This document shows, one piece after another, positions 1-13,967 of a stretch of DNA of 64,000 nt. The notes below the pieces were generated by a model. It saw nothing but the letters and a program-made list of their open reading frames with translations, did no database searches and was not told the DNA's origin. Both the position numbers and the translations under genes were made by a program. Source of the stretch: Zeus faber (taxonomy: Eukaryota; Chordata; Actinopteri; Zeiformes; Zeidae); NCBI GenBank assembly GCA_960531495.1, contig OY482865.1, positions 16,057,951 to 16,121,950 on the forward strand, given 5' to 3'. Every line of letters begins with the position of its first letter. The first letter of the stretch is position 1.

Positions 1-791
1 ATGATTAATCAATCGCACCAGGGAAAGTTTGTAACTTTGACAAACCTTTAACGTCCAGGTCAAACGAACAGCTGTCAAACTTGTCCTTGTAGTTCACCTC
101 ACACCTGTAATTCCCAGCGTAGTTCTCTTTGGCCTTGATGATGTGCATCTCGAAAGTGTGAATCTGCGGGGAGTCATATGTCAGAATACAGGAAAGAAAT
201 GCATTTGCCATGTAAGGGGGTGGTAATGTAAATGCTGTTTTGGGAGGGCTGGTACACAAGGGCACATGGTCAATGCGTTTACCTTGGTAAATCTGTCAAA
301 GGTCTCTTTCAGCTGTAAGTGCTTTCCTGTCTTACTGGCAAGGTCCATCCATTTCCCCTTGAACCACTTAACGGTGGGTTTGCGAAGAAGGTCTTTGGCC
401 TCCACCTTGGCGACGAAGGTGATGTCGCCACCTTGGACAGCCGAAAATACAGAAAGCTGTATGACTGCAGAGAAAAAAGCCTCCCGGGATCTGATGGACA
501 CCGTTCATTCTGCTGGAGGCTCAGTGCGGCAGAACCAGCATGCCCTTCCCCCAACCAATGCAACATTTCAGAAATTAATTCTCCTAGGACCCCTTGTCCT
601 CTGGGGAGTCCCTCACTCACCCACAGCGACGGAGCCGGTTTGGGGTTTTTCTATGAGCAGAGTGGACAGTGGCGGGGTGTCAATGGGCTTGTCCAGGTCC
701 TCGGGTGCCTGGCCCTCTCCCAGGGACCACACTGGTAATTTAGCCACATATATGGATACACACGCACACACAGACACACACACAGACACAC

Positions 792-835
<44 letters not shown>

Positions 836-3800
836 TCATAAACATGTTCATATTGTGATAACCATTACCATTGGGAAAGATAAAAGACTAATACAGTTGT
901 TCAGTTATTCACCTACCTGTCAGCCTTCATCTATTATTCAACCCGAAGAGAGATACAGGACGACCAGGAGACAGACAACACATTTTCCTCTCAAGCGTCC
1001 TTATACAAATTGCAACATGGAAAGCATGGAACGCACAAAATGGAACATAGAGCGCAAAATTCCTTGAGCGGGATCAAGGGTAAACGTGATTTTTTTTTTT
1101 TTCAACAAACAAACAAAAAGAGAAGGGACAACGCTTTGGTTTGGGGGAATTCTTCACTTTCGAGATGCTCCGGTCCTCATCGCAGACGACTGAATCCTGA
1201 CGCGTCGTACCGTTTCCGCCGCCGTGCCATTCCACCCATCTAGATGTATTAAACCTAACCTCGACAATATTCCCTGGCATTACAATCTAGTTGAGAGCTC
1301 CACCTTCCCTTTTAAGCTGTTGTTTTTAAGAAAGAACTGATACTATTTTGATGATTGTACTATTCTTCACTTTTTTCGATTCTCTTACTATTATTCAATT
1401 TTATTACCTGAGTCTTTTCTCCCCATGGCTGGCACAGAGACGCTATCATCTGAACAAAGACAGAGAGAAATTTACAGCATATCATAAGCAATAGTACTGT
1501 AAAATTCATAGAAGCAAGCACGCACAAAGAAAATGGCGGGCAAGCAGAAAACAGACAAGCTGGGCATGGCCGGGGGATTTCACATTTTTTTTACCCATAA
1601 ATACACTTTTGGCTAGTATTGATTAGTATTGCGTGTAGAATTTGGGAGCTTTAAGTTTCTTCATGGTTCAAATAAGATGAATGCATTAACATCATTCCAA
1701 ATGCATTCACATAAATTTACAATTTATGTGTGTGTGGGTTGGGGGGTTGGGGTCAGATGATCAGTAAACATCCTGATAAAAAAAAAAGTCTATTAATGAA
1801 TTAATTAATTATTAAAGACAATTATTATAGTGTGTTAATATTTCTATGTTAGAGTCTAACTTAAAATTAGAGTAATTAAAAATATTGAACATCTTCACTT
1901 CCTTCGATGCAAAAATGACTTCATAAAGGCACACCAAAATGTTCTACAAATGAACATTTTTCGGAGCGTTGCATTTGTTGTGGATAGAGTACGAGACTGA
2001 TTTGGTCAGAAACACTGGTGAGGTTAACAAAGATATCTTACTAGGCAGCTCAATAGAGAGTTTCTTGAGTGAATTGACGTCCTCTGTGAAGAAAAGCATA
2101 GGTCATCGACATTACTCAGTATAAACTAAATTGCTTTAAAGTGGTATTAAAAACAATTGCACTTTAACTGGGGGGATGGTGGCAGAGGGAACTCTACAAT
2201 GAAAGGCAAAATGTGGGATGAAAAATTTGATGAAGTTCATTATAATACAACATTTAAATAGTATGCTGTAATACTGGTAGTTAAAGGGAAGCACCACTCA
2301 ATTCTATGTTATTTTAATGGCTGAGGACCGTTTCATCAGCATTTTATTTCACATGAGAAATTAACTTTCAATGCTCGAAATGTAACCAAAATAAACCTGT
2401 CTTGTTCATGTTTTACTCACAAAGAAAACCTGGGGCAGCTCTATGAGTAATTAGCAGGAATCAAGCTTTGTTCAAAAGAGATGAGAATTTTTTTTAACAG
2501 GCATTACAAAGTTTGATACTATAGCGGTATGGTGAAACTTCAAATACAAAATGTAGGATTAGGCACGGCCATTATTTTGTACTGTTCTTTCATTTTCAAG
2601 TTTTGCATTTGTGTGAAGATATTTTATTCTAGCAGCAATCTAGCATCGATCAGATCATTTGATTGTAAATATTGTGTATGATGATCAATGCTCATCAAAA
2701 AAATATCAAACTGTCCCGGTGATAACATACATTAAAGCTTAAATTCAGAAGTTTCCCCTTTAAATATTAGCTTAATATTGCGATATATACAGTAGATGAT
2801 CAGACATATCGGTGATGAGCATCAAATCATCAAATAAGTCAAGTATTTATCTGACATAATTAACACACCCACCCCTTTATTTGTAATAGAGGTTAATACG
2901 CTTGTATGAAGAATGACACAGCATTCGTCATTTTTCAAAGGAAAAACACACATTTGCTCCAGCAATGTGATGTATGACATACATCACAGCAGTTTCAGGT
3001 AAATAAATGTCTTATATTTGTAAAGGAAGATATTATATCGCACACTTTTCCGAGCCCTCTTTTTGTCTTTCTCTCTTCTCTGCATTTCGGAGGTTCTGAG
3101 GGTTGATTTCAGCCCTGAGCTCAGGTGAATGCTCCATGGCCGCTGTCCTCAACAAGTGGAAAGAGGTGTGGAAATAATAGGAAAGGGTCTCTGCAGTTTA
3201 CCAACCTGTCGGGGGTGTTGGGGACGGAGTGTTGGCTGCAGCATCATCCTCTTTATCTGCAATAAAGGTGTGATTGACAGAAAGACCCACCTATCAAAAT
3301 GCTCCAAGTCCATCACTGGCAGGCCACAAGGCACAAGACGAGCAGCCCAAACGGGCGATAGACATGCAGGACAAGACTTAAAAAATGGACCATGATGTGC
3401 ATGTCTTTCACATGGTCACTGAAGCTAGGCTACGGACTAAAAATGTAAAAACAACTTATTATCCTTAATATGTGTAGGAGAGAGAACTGTGCAGGGTCAT
3501 GTGTGCTTGCGAAGGGAAAGTATTGTGTTTAGCATGGCAAAGGTACTCAAGCTCCTGCAAATGCACACGCTTGCATCATACATACACACACTCCCTCACA
3601 GGTATTTGTGAGAGGAGGCATACAAAAAAATCTGCTTTCAACCGGCAGAAATATTTGCTTGCAGTGAATGTATGTGGCCAAGCCAAAGTGAATACTAAAT
3701 CCTGTCCTACAAGCTTCTATTACATACAAGTAAAAAAAAAAAAAGTAAAAAAAATGTGCAAAACCTGCGAGCCACACGTCGAGATAGCTTTCTGTCAACA

Positions 3801-4128
3801 CTCTTTGTAATGTGCCTTTGTAATCATGTGTAATTCTAAGTATGTCCCATCTAAGAAATAATTGTGGATACACTTTAATGCATTTCCATTTACAGACAAG
3901 CCCACAAAGTTGATGATGCTGCCCCATAATGCACACAAACTGGAGAGCATGTTTAATTTGCCATCTGAAGGATTTAGCAATATTCATATAAGAAAATACA
4001 ATTTTGTACTCCAGGATGGCAGCAGTAGTGAATTATCAATTGTTATATAACAATAATAATATATATAATATAGTAATATTATATAATATATATTTTTAGA
4101 AAATGATATATATATATTTTTTTTTTTC

Positions 4129-4168
<40 letters not shown>

Positions 4169-7100
4169 TGGAACCTTGGTATCTGTTCATTGTTTCATGA
4201 AGGGGTATTAAAAGTCATACACAGTGTGTGTTTTTTCATGAATCTTACAGAAACAACTTAAATTATACTTTTCTAGGTAGGTTTTTGTCATTTCTCATGC
4301 AAAATCCCTGTTTGAAAGGGAGCAATCTGAGAAAAGCAAATGCTCAACTAAACATGCCTGTATAACCCCAAAAAGTGAAAGGGAATGAAGTGAAAAGCAT
4401 TTGGGCGTCAGCTGCCAAGGAAGTAAAAGGCATCTATGTCAGTCAAACAGCCTTAACCAAACAGGCATCTTTCCCATTTCAGTATACACCCATGTGCCAT
4501 TTGTGTAGGATTGAAAAAAGGGGAAATTAATGGAATACTTAACGCTCTGTAATGTGACCATTTTTGCACATAATTAATTGTGAAGAGCTCTTTCCAGTAA
4601 GGGATGAAAATGTGCACTGCGTGAGACTGCTTGTAAGAGTACTTACCTGCTGTTGGGGCCGAGCAAAGGCCCTCGTCCTTAACAGCAGAGTTACCGGACA
4701 CTGTCTGCTCTTTAACCCCGAGCCCGCCAGGCTGTGGCTGATCAGAGCCGGCCCCTATGGGGCCTGGTTCCTTAGCCACCACAGCCTGTGGCTCAAACTC
4801 TGTGCCCTCTGGGTTCTTCCCTTCAGTCTCTACTGGCTCTTTCCATTCTGCTACCGGCTCTGTACAGCAGACACAGTGCCAGGCTGGAGCAGCAAGCCTC
4901 AAAGCGCAAACATTGGCAGCCTCGCAAGACGATGCTTGCTTATATGAGGTGGGTATAAATAGCTAATGACCAGATGGGTATCATGCACCATAAATTGAGA
5001 ACAGAGAAAAAAAAATCTATAGATATTTGAAACTGGATGGAAAAAGCCAAATAGTAAAATATTGAATTGTGGCATATACTGTTGTACAGAATAAGAGCGG
5101 AGGTGCTGTCTGGTCATAGCATATTTATACCATTGAAAGATCATGGAAGAATGGGTTTTACAAACTCACTTATGGTATGTGATTGCATTACTACAGGTGT
5201 CCAGTCCTAAGTTTTCTATTTCCCATAAGCAAATCAAATTTCTAAATCTGAATCACTGTATTGAGGCGTCGTTGACCAAAGATAACAGAGACGGTAAAAC
5301 CCAACCTCCCTAATCCCACCCGCTGACAGAGTGGGCAATTTAATACTCTTTTTTCAAGACCTCATACCGTCACACCAATGAAAAGACAGCAGCAGCCAGA
5401 GTAAGTGACAGCAACATGCAGCACGTCGTGTGCATGTAAGGCCAGTACGGGCCGTGGATGTGTGTGTGGGTGTCCTCTCTTCCTTACTTCCTCCCTTACG
5501 GCTCGTCTACCGAGATTTTGTGTGAATCTGCTGTGTTTGGTCAACATACCTACACAAGAAAGGTGCAGCAGCAGGACCTCCGGCAGTACATTACAAAAAA
5601 ACTACAAAGGCAGTGATGGCACACACCAAAAACAAACACGTGATGTGAGTGTGATGTGCAAGCGAACCCTCTGAATGAAGAGAGGGCGGGGAGTGTCGGG
5701 GGGAGGGGGGGGAGGGAGGTGTGGCCAGGACAGAGTTTACCCACCTGGGGGAGGAGAAACCTCCAAGGTTATCTCAGGTAAGGGCGGAGCATCGCTACTT
5801 TCTGGGGCAACACTTTCTGAGCATGTGACAGATATAGCCGTGGATGGAACAGCTGCTTTCCTGAGCATGAAAGCTAGAGCATGTACATTGCCTCACCCAC
5901 ACTCTCTCACACACACACACACACACCCCCATAGCACACACCATAACACACAATGACAAACGCAACACACGCAAACAAATTCTGGACACAGACAGACTGC
6001 AATAAACACATACCCACATACAGTATACACCCAAATACCTCCACCATCCAGACATCCACTTTCATACTTAAACACCCCTCTCTATTTAATCAGGTAATCA
6101 ATTAGTCAAATATTCAGAGCTGATGACTTTTTTTCTGAAAACTAGAAATGTGTAAATATTACAAGATGATGGATTTATATGTGTGATTTAGGTTCATTTT
6201 TCTATATACATTAATAAACACAGTGGGTTAGAATGACTCTTAGACTCAGCTATTTAATTTTCCAATTCAATCATGCAATGTTACTGTAACTAATAATCCT
6301 ACCACTTGACCATGTAGTTCCCCTACTAGTTTACTAGTTTATAACTATATTCTTGAGGATGTTCTTGAAGCACTATCCCCATGGATTTCAACAAATAGAT
6401 TTCAGATAGATTTTCACTGCACTTGTAAAGAAATATTATGAACACAGCAAAGTATCTGAATGATTCCCATAGACATTTCCAGACAGGAGAGAAAAAGTCT
6501 CTCTCTCTTACTATGTCGGAGCCCCAAGTTGCTGCCGCTCTAAGGTCAAACGCCTGCCTCGGCAGATAGCCAAGTACATGCCGATGCCTTGGTCAGATGG
6601 CAAAGGAGCGATGTCAGCGATCAGCTGGCTGGCCAGAGGAATGCTGCAGTTTCTGACCGCCTGGTCCCAACCAGGACCCACTCTAACCCACAGCAGCGTG
6701 TCACTACGGCCCGGATTGGGCTCCACATTTACACCCTTACACGGCTGTGTTTGCACATTCACGCCGAGTTTGTGGCTGCGATAGTCATATTACAAGCCCA
6801 TACAACCTCAGCATTACCATGTACTCAAATGCCTAATTGGATGTGTCATGTTTACACCCTGGCAGCAGAACCCTGTCCAGAATGCCTGGGTTTGTTTCAA
6901 TTTCTTTTGCTCCGATGCCAACTCCTGCATCTACCCATTTTGGTGTAACCACAAGTCACTTTTTAGCATAGGCTTATGCCAATGTTTACGTTTCCCAATC
7001 TACTCCATTGAACACTTTGTGCAACCAAAACACGATCAGTTAACGGAATAGATTTACATTATACTGTTCACTCACCTTCTGGCTGGCCGTTGGGTGTGTC

Positions 7101-10100
7101 ATCTAGAAAAAGAAAAGAAAATCAATGTCAAATGAAGCTCATGGTTTAAAGCAATCAAAGTCTTGTTCTTCATCGAGTGGTTTGATGGAATCAGTATTGT
7201 TGTCAAGCGTACATTGGCCCAGCCTTTTGATTCTCACTGTGAGGCCATGTCATCCCAAATGATTGTATTTTGACGTCAAGCTTTTTAAACAGATGGAGTC
7301 ACCATTTCTTTGAACTCCGCCAACAGGGGAAGCAGCAGGAACGTACATTATGTGGACACTACATTCTAACTTCTAATTCTAGGCCTCAACAGATGAAAGT
7401 ATCTTTACATCCTCATGCCATAAGAGGGTTAGAAAGTTAACCTCACTAGTTATTAATGGGGGAAGTCGAGCACTGTCGTGTCGACGCCTGTCTAGTCTGC
7501 GTGGCAATTGTACTGGGTCTGGATGACTTATGTTGTTATTCTTCCTTAAATTAGTTGAATCAAAATAATATGAAATCATCTTACGCATAATAAAAGTGAG
7601 TAGGGTAGACTGGAATAAACAGAAGCCACTTAGATTAGCCGTGGTGGTCCAAATGACAGGATTAAAACAAACAAAAAAACAAAACAGAAATGGACTGTAT
7701 CTGGTACATTTACTTCCTTTGAAGAATTTCAATATAAAATAGCAATCACAGTAAGGGCTTTTAATCGTTTTGACGGAAGAATGCCATAGAAGAGCGCCTT
7801 GGACCTTTATTTCTCATCAAAAAACTTTGAATTTGAAATTTCTTCAATGTGTGAGCATTTAAACTAAAATGCTTAGCTGTGAGTCCTAGTCAATATCAGA
7901 TTCTCTGAATTAAAGATGATGGCAATGCGTCATTTACTTGTGCGCTAGTAAGTGGAGAGAATAAAAGAACCGGGCTGAAAGAGATCAGGTAGGTAGGATT
8001 AGAGGGATGCATTTAGGAGTGACGACACTGGACCGAACAGTCGTCCGCCATCACATGTCGCTGTGGTCAGGTTCAGATCCGGAGTGGGTGCTGCCGTGGC
8101 TGTCTGTGAATTCTACGGGGATACCAGTGCCTCCTGACCTGGCTGCTGTAGATCCTTTTGTTAATGTCTCAGGGGAATGATGGGGATTACTCTGCGCATG
8201 CTCTCAGCGGTCTCAGGGCGGTGTTGAAGAGGCACTCTCTGTCAGGCGACCCCATGGCTTGAGCCCCCTTTTATCTGCATCACTACCATTGGAGAAATAC
8301 TATCCCCTTTCACTGCAATAAGACAAGTCCACTCTCTGGTTCTCACCTCTCATCCCTTTGTAACCCGTCTATGAATACTGCAACTCTTACTGTAAGTTCA
8401 CAGGCTACTCACCAATTAAAACAAACTAGTGCTGAAATCTCTCCAGTGCTTCTCGGATTCCGATATCTTTCCACTTTATCCCGATTCCCTTTGGACATTC
8501 CTGGTCAAAATTAGACACTGTCGCACCTCACTGAAAAACATGTCGCAGGCCACTGTGCCAGAATCCTAACGGGTGGCATCATGCGCCCGAGAATGAGACT
8601 CACTCTCAGTCAGTCCCATCGCTGTGGAAGTGGAGAAAGGTATTGTTTTACCTCCGAGGACTCCCAGCACAGCTGACTGTGCTCCAGGTATGTTCAGCTG
8701 TTACCGATCTGCTGGTGTGTAGACAGAAGGGCTCACACAGGCTCCGCCATGAGCAAACTGCAGGCTGCCTCGGATTCCCAATATAGATCTTCATCACTTT
8801 TATAAACATGACCCTTATATTCATGATACTGTGCTTGCTCTTGCTGTGCAATTCGAGAAAATGATTGACTGTTTTTTTAAGGAGGTTAGAGACTATGCCA
8901 GTGGCTACAATAAACTGACAACATGGTAAAGACAGTAAAATGTTGGGCGGATGTTGCAGTCAGGTGCCAGTTAGCAATGACAGGCCTCCCCTGCTGATTA
9001 TCCACAGACCGATTTGCAGTACATTCATTTGCATCACCAGGCAACAGTCAGAAGTGATGGCCCAGGGAGAGTGACGAAATGCCGCACTGGTAAATATCCG
9101 GAAGTGTGGAAAATAACTTCTCTACAAATGAAACCTAAGACTTCGAGCGACGGCGGAGATTCAGTAGTAGTAAGGTAGCGGACGACTGGATGGTGTCTCG
9201 GGGGCCGAGGTCAGACGTTTGTAAGATACATTTCTCCATCGAGAATGTAACAGGGGAAAAAGATGTCTGGACCAGGGGTGGAGGGATGCCACCAGAGAAG
9301 GTGGAGGAAAGAAGAGATCGGGATTAAAGGGTGCTCATTTTAAACTATTCCCGGGTACAAGAATCCCTGTCCCCAGAGATCCTCCAGCGACTCAGCCAGT
9401 CCGTCATCCGTCGTCTGACTTTTTAAAGCCTTGAGTGTGAGGCGTCTAATACAACCAGGGCCTCCTTCTCCTCAGCTGTTCAGAGTCATTTAAAGAACAA
9501 TACTTTTTCTACCCCCATTTATCTGCTCCTGGGGGCTATTTTTAGCTGGTGTTTGCAGCAGCCTGGAATCCTATGCCACCCTTTGCCCACAGCTTTGTCT
9601 CTGAGGGGATCACGGAAGTTTATGACATTGGATGAACACTCTTAGGGCGCCAACAGTGTACTTGTGACACAATCAACAGAGGTGAGTAATGATAGAGGCC
9701 AAGCTGCCCAAATCCCCTTTGGTGTGCCTCGGCACACCACACCTAAGCGTCCCATCATAACCTCCTTGCTGACACTTCGAATCATTATTGGTCTCTCACG
9801 TCACAGTAAAACACCCAAACTGTCAACTGATATAGACCGGATGATGTAGACCGGACTGCTTGTCATCGTCCTGAATTTATTAACGGACTAAAATAACTTC
9901 TATTTGAAAGCGGTCTTGGAAAGCCATCCTATTTAATAATGTAATCCCCATTGTCCGGAGGCAGCAGAGAATCCACCCAGCATATAGGATGAATATGTCT
10001 TTGCAGAGGGAGGAGTGTGTATTAGTTTGAATGCACATGCCATGCCTAATATGTGAGACAGTGCTACGGACAGATCGATCGACTGCTGGAGGATTAAGGG

Positions 10101-11225
10101 GCTTATCAAAAAGCATGTACTGGCTCCCAGCAGGTTCCCACCAGGAAGGCGTCCAAGTGATGACCAAAATGTTCCATTTCCTTGACATGGTCATGGGGTC
10201 TGTCTGCGAACTCCCCAAAGAGCTGAACTAATGGAAGTTGGGGGGGGCGGTAACAGCATATCATAATGACAGACAAGGATAGCTTAACAGGGAATGTTGA
10301 TCGACAGGATGTTACACATGACTGACGTTACTCTGAGAGAAGGTCCACAGTGGGCGGGCCATGGGGTGGATTTAGCTACATTTTGCAGTTCAATGTGGAA
10401 TTGAATTACAGCAGGGCTGGTCTCGAGAGTCCTGTTGTGGGCTTCAACTTCTAAAATAACTAGTTGTCCTATTGCTTCTCGACTTCCATCGGTTTTCATT
10501 ACAAAAGCCCAACAAGGCCATGCTGCAGCATTTGGCGTCCGCAGGCATCCTCACATGGTGTGACCATGGACAGTTCATCTGTATTGCATCATCCTTCAGG
10601 GAGCCTTTTCTGGTGTTCAGCTCAGCCCAATGCCGAGCACACGGCACCCATCAGCATTCCTGCAGCAATGCGTCGTCATCATGTCTTCAACGGGCTCCAC
10701 CAGCAGAAAGTCCATCATGCCGACCCCCTGCCCTCCCAAGCAACGATAGAATCTGTTCATAAACCTCTTAGATCTTCTTTCTCCCCCACCGTTGTGGAAA
10801 CATGCACGTATCAGTAATACAACACCATTGTCAAAGTCACTTTCACAATTCCTATGAACCAGCTGGCAGACAAAAGCAGCTTCTCTCAATATTAGGAAGG
10901 CACTCCCTCCAGCAGGAAATAAATGCCTTGTTTCCATAAAACAAAATATACATGAATATACAATCAAATATATCGTTGATAAGAACGTGTGGAACTAAGG
11001 CGTTATGCTCAGTACAATGATCTCAACAAATAAGTTGCCAAATTAACTAAAACACTTTGTGCGGCGGTCCTAACTTTATTATGGGGTGCCTGATAAACTT
11101 TCGTCGTCCACAATTTCAAATTGTGGATGTAAGACACTGCAGACTTATTTTTTAATCCGATGCTACTACCAGCCTCAGTGAGACCAGCATCCGGCACTCC
11201 TACCTTTCTTGGTGGGCTCTGGCAT
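1..11225 (-). CDS. mybpc1: Myosin-binding protein C, slow type (5' part of gene, continues past left edge)
   Basis: Thick-filament protein of the sarcomere that binds myosin and modulates cross-bridges. Coding exons on the minus strand are 11204-11225 (MPEPTKK, identical to the human MYBPC1 start), 7076-7102 (27-nt microexon), 5745-5873, 4647-4859, 621-731, 283-431 and 46-163. All internal boundaries are GT-AG. Every join is phase 1 except 283-431 to 46-163, which is phase 0. The first four exons form the variable Pro/Ala/Glu-rich N-terminal extension. The last three encode the C1 immunoglobulin domain, with [11 protein letters not shown], then [17 protein letters not shown] and the closing NYRCEV cysteine strand, very close to human MYBPC1 rather than MYBPC2 or MYBPC3. 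About 256 residues are visible; the M-domain and later Ig/FnIII domains lie outside. Exon 5745-5873 is the least certain, because its acceptor has a weak pyrimidine tract, but the phase fits. Extra alternative N-terminal exons could be hidden in the large introns. Confidence 0.93.
731..840. repeat. CA microsatellite next to a mybpc1 exon
   Basis: A (CA)n tract, broken by a few GA and TA units, fills about 761-830. It lies immediately upstream (in transcript sense) of the acceptor of mybpc1 exon 621-731, so the repeat sits within 30-100 nt of a splice site. Confidence 0.8.
864..4646. other. Large mybpc1 intron without recognisable gene
   Basis: Intron between exons 4647-4859 and 621-731. Apart from AT-rich sequence and an imperfect AT/AAT microsatellite at about 4060-4170, I see no exon with homology or phase that fits, and no recognisable transposon. 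Confidence 0.5.
7103..11203. other. First large intron of mybpc1
   Basis: About 4.1 kb between the first coding exon and the 27-nt microexon. It contains several short open frames on both strands (for example 10464-10817) that resemble no family I know. No LINE, SINE or DNA-transposon signature was recognised. Alternative N-terminal exons of mybpc1 could lie here unseen. Confidence 0.4.
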
Positions 11226-11471
11226 CTTGAGCCGTGTCCCAAGGTATCAAAAGCAGCAGGTAGGAAGCGTCAGACCGGCAGTGCTGTGAGTCGCGGAGGC
11301 CCTCGGCTCGGGAGGGGAAGAAATGAAGACGGGGCACAAGGCGGATGAGCCTGAGACCCACGGACCAGGGCGACGGGAGATGAGGAGGTCACAGTGAGAT
11401 ACAGTATGGAAGTCTTGACAGGGTGAGGAGAAGAGGAACAATGATGTATCCAGTGGGGACAGGCTCCCAGG

Positions 11472-11480
11472 CCTTATATA
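11472..11480 (-). promoter_or_regulatory. mybpc1: TATA box of mybpc1
   Basis: The minus strand reads TATATAAGG here, about 250 bp upstream of the mybpc1 start codon. This predicts transcription starting near 11445. A strong TATA box suits a muscle structural gene. Whether the 5' untranslated region is one exon or is split cannot be decided from sequence. Confidence 0.5.
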
Positions 11481-12494
11481 GAGAGGTGGCACGCTCCTCC
11501 TCTCTGCACTGGACGGTGCAACTTCATCCGAGACCAAGCATCATTGTCCCCTACCCACCGGCCTCTATGCCAACTCTTTGGGTGAGCTTATCCCCCCGCA
11601 GATCTAATACCGTGCTGAGCAGAAAGCTTTAACGGGGAAACGTGAGGTTCCCCTCGCCCATGCTGTGCACAGCAGTTCCACACGTTGATGAAGTTAAAGA
11701 CAACTCCTTTATAACCACTTCAGTTTTCAATTAGACAGACGTCGGCTAAATATTGTGCAATAGAAAATAAACAAAACATTTTTTAATAAAAATATAAAAG
11801 TCATTAAAATAGCCTTACTGAATTCAAACATTTTAGAGATGTCACATATCATGCCTGCAACCATCTTTTGAATTTGGCTTTGACCTGTTTTGACAGTTAA
11901 ATGTGTCTACATTTGGAGCCTCATTGGAAGCACTTTAACATCAGTTGGGATAGAAGGAGACTCCTCACCGAGTAAACTTACAATGAGGATTCACAATCAG
12001 GGTGTTAATAGACATAGATATTTAAAAATAAATTGTCACATTATGATAATAAGGTAAACATTATCAAATGATTGATAAAACTCTATAATTGGTGTAATTA
12101 TTATCTAGAAAAAAATAGAAATTGGTTTATTTAGTGAGTAATAAAAACACATTTGATGAAGGAAAAAAAATTACCTGATCTTCTAAACTGAATGATCATA
12201 GATTAAATTTCCCCACAGTATTGTAGTAGTGTTTTTTTTTTTTTATCTTACCTCCCAGCCTCCCTGTGTTCTCTTATCTTATTTTAAATTATGATAATGA
12301 ATAAAATCAACATAAAAAAAGGGATAATAATTGATAAAATAATTTCGTTTTTTTGGGGGGCAAAATGCATTGGCATAAATCTTGTGATGTTACAGGGAAA
12401 ATGGCGGACTGAGAAAATGTGAAAAAATAATAATATAAATTGCAAGAACAGCTAGTAACAGAATAGCCACAGTAGATCACAAATTCTCACAAAA

Positions 12495-12607
12495 ATATAA
12501 TAATAATAATAATAAGAAGAAGAACAACAAGAACAAGAACAAGAACAAGAAGAATAAACAGAGCAATAACAACATCCTACATTCTGTAGATGAGGACCCT
12601 AATAATA

Positions 12608-12644
<37 letters not shown>

Positions 12645-12760
12645 CGATGATAATAATAATAATGAACAAAAAATAAATAGATCAGGTAAAACAAAAAAAT
12701 AAAATAAATGTACAACCAAGGCAAAGAATAAAAACAAAAACAAAAACCAAAAAATATGTA

Positions 12761-12792
<32 letters not shown>
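12495..12792. repeat. Compound trinucleotide microsatellite cluster
   Basis: Successive tracts of AAT (12498-12516), AAG/AAC (12517-12555), GAT (about 12607-12650), AAT (12650-12662) and AAT again (12763-12790). The long open frames read through it (poly-S, poly-Y, poly-H) are artefacts of the repeat. Confidence 0.85.
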
Positions 12793-13278
12793 GTGACGTC
12801 AACCACGCGTTTACAATCCCGTCTCCGTGACGTGACGGATGGATTCAAGTAAAATAATAGTACAAAATAATCATAAAAAAAAAAACAATTGTCCCAAAAC
12901 GGGTTCATCTGGAGATGGAGCGGAGGAGAATGATTTGAATTGACTTTATTTATCACGGCTGAATCGGTCTGTCTCGCCACCGTTCGCAGATCTGTTTTGC
13001 GTTGACGTTTCTTCACGGCTGTTCTGGATGTATTCGCACGTCCTACGTCGGAGAGCTCCCGGCGTTTCCCGAAAGCTTTTTACGAGCGATGAACTGAACT
13101 GTTTAACTCTTGGGACCGCACAACAGCAACCGCCTCCGTGCGCCACCATTTATAACTCCGGGTGGATCTCAGGGACCCAAACCACTTCAGCGGCGACGTT
13201 ACGCCAAAGGTAAGGGGGGGACAGAGGGCGTAGACTGACACTTACTGGCCACGCAAGGTGTTGCATGTGCAATCGTTT

Positions 13279-13292
13279 GCACACACACACAC

Positions 13293-13368
<76 letters not shown>
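13279..13368. repeat. (CA)n microsatellite
   Basis: About 45 CA units with a single CG interruption near the left end, followed by a short G-rich run. Confidence 0.95.
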
Positions 13369-13369
<1 letters not shown>

Positions 13370-13967
13370 GGGGGGCGGGGAGTACACGAGCGTTTAACAA
13401 AGGCACTAGGCAATCCGATTGGCTCATTGTACTATGTCTCGCTTATGACATAAAAAAATATATATATATATAAATCAGATGAAAAGAAAAGAAATGGAAT
13501 GTACTCAAGTAAATATCTTCCTTTATTATCTTATTATATATCTTATTTCCATCTCCAACTCCGGTCACTGGCACTTCAATGTTCTGCATCACCGTAGGGA
13601 AATGTATTCATTTCAATGGCAATACCGTGCGACCGCAAGACAGTAAATGGTCAAATGAGCGGCGCTTACTATCAACAGATTTGATTTTGTTTGCTCTGCA
13701 AAATGAGTCATGAGCGGCGTTCTACTGTCAAGGATATTTCATTTGACTTGACAAAACAATGAAATAATGAAGCGTGTAGACCTATTTCATTCCCACACCT
13801 TTAATATATTTATTTATTTGTTTGTTTGTTTTTTACAAAAAATGTAAAGTAGAGTGAGCTTTAACACAAATGTAGAAGTTGTTTTACCACAATAAGACCA
13901 GACATGTACTTGGTGTTCGACACAAAGACATCATAGGTAATGTATAAATAACGCAGAAGGCCGCGCG

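Larger units (their letters stand above)
11481..13967. other. Intergenic region mybpc1 to Spi-like gene
   Basis: It holds AT-rich DNA (11700-12480), a trinucleotide microsatellite cluster (AAT, AAG and GAT units, 12495-12800), a CpG-rich non-repetitive patch at about 13010-13210 ending in a donor-like CCAAAG|GTAAGG, and a long (CA)n tract at 13279-13368. No protein-coding gene was recognised. Confidence 0.5.

Noticed and set aside
6511-6948. Overlapping open frames on both strands in a GC-richer patch of a mybpc1 intron
   Set aside because: No recognisable family, no splice context and both strands open alike. It may be part of an unrecognised repeat.
10464-10817. 117-codon plus-strand frame in the first mybpc1 intron
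   Set aside because: No family resemblance, and overlapping frames are open on both strands.
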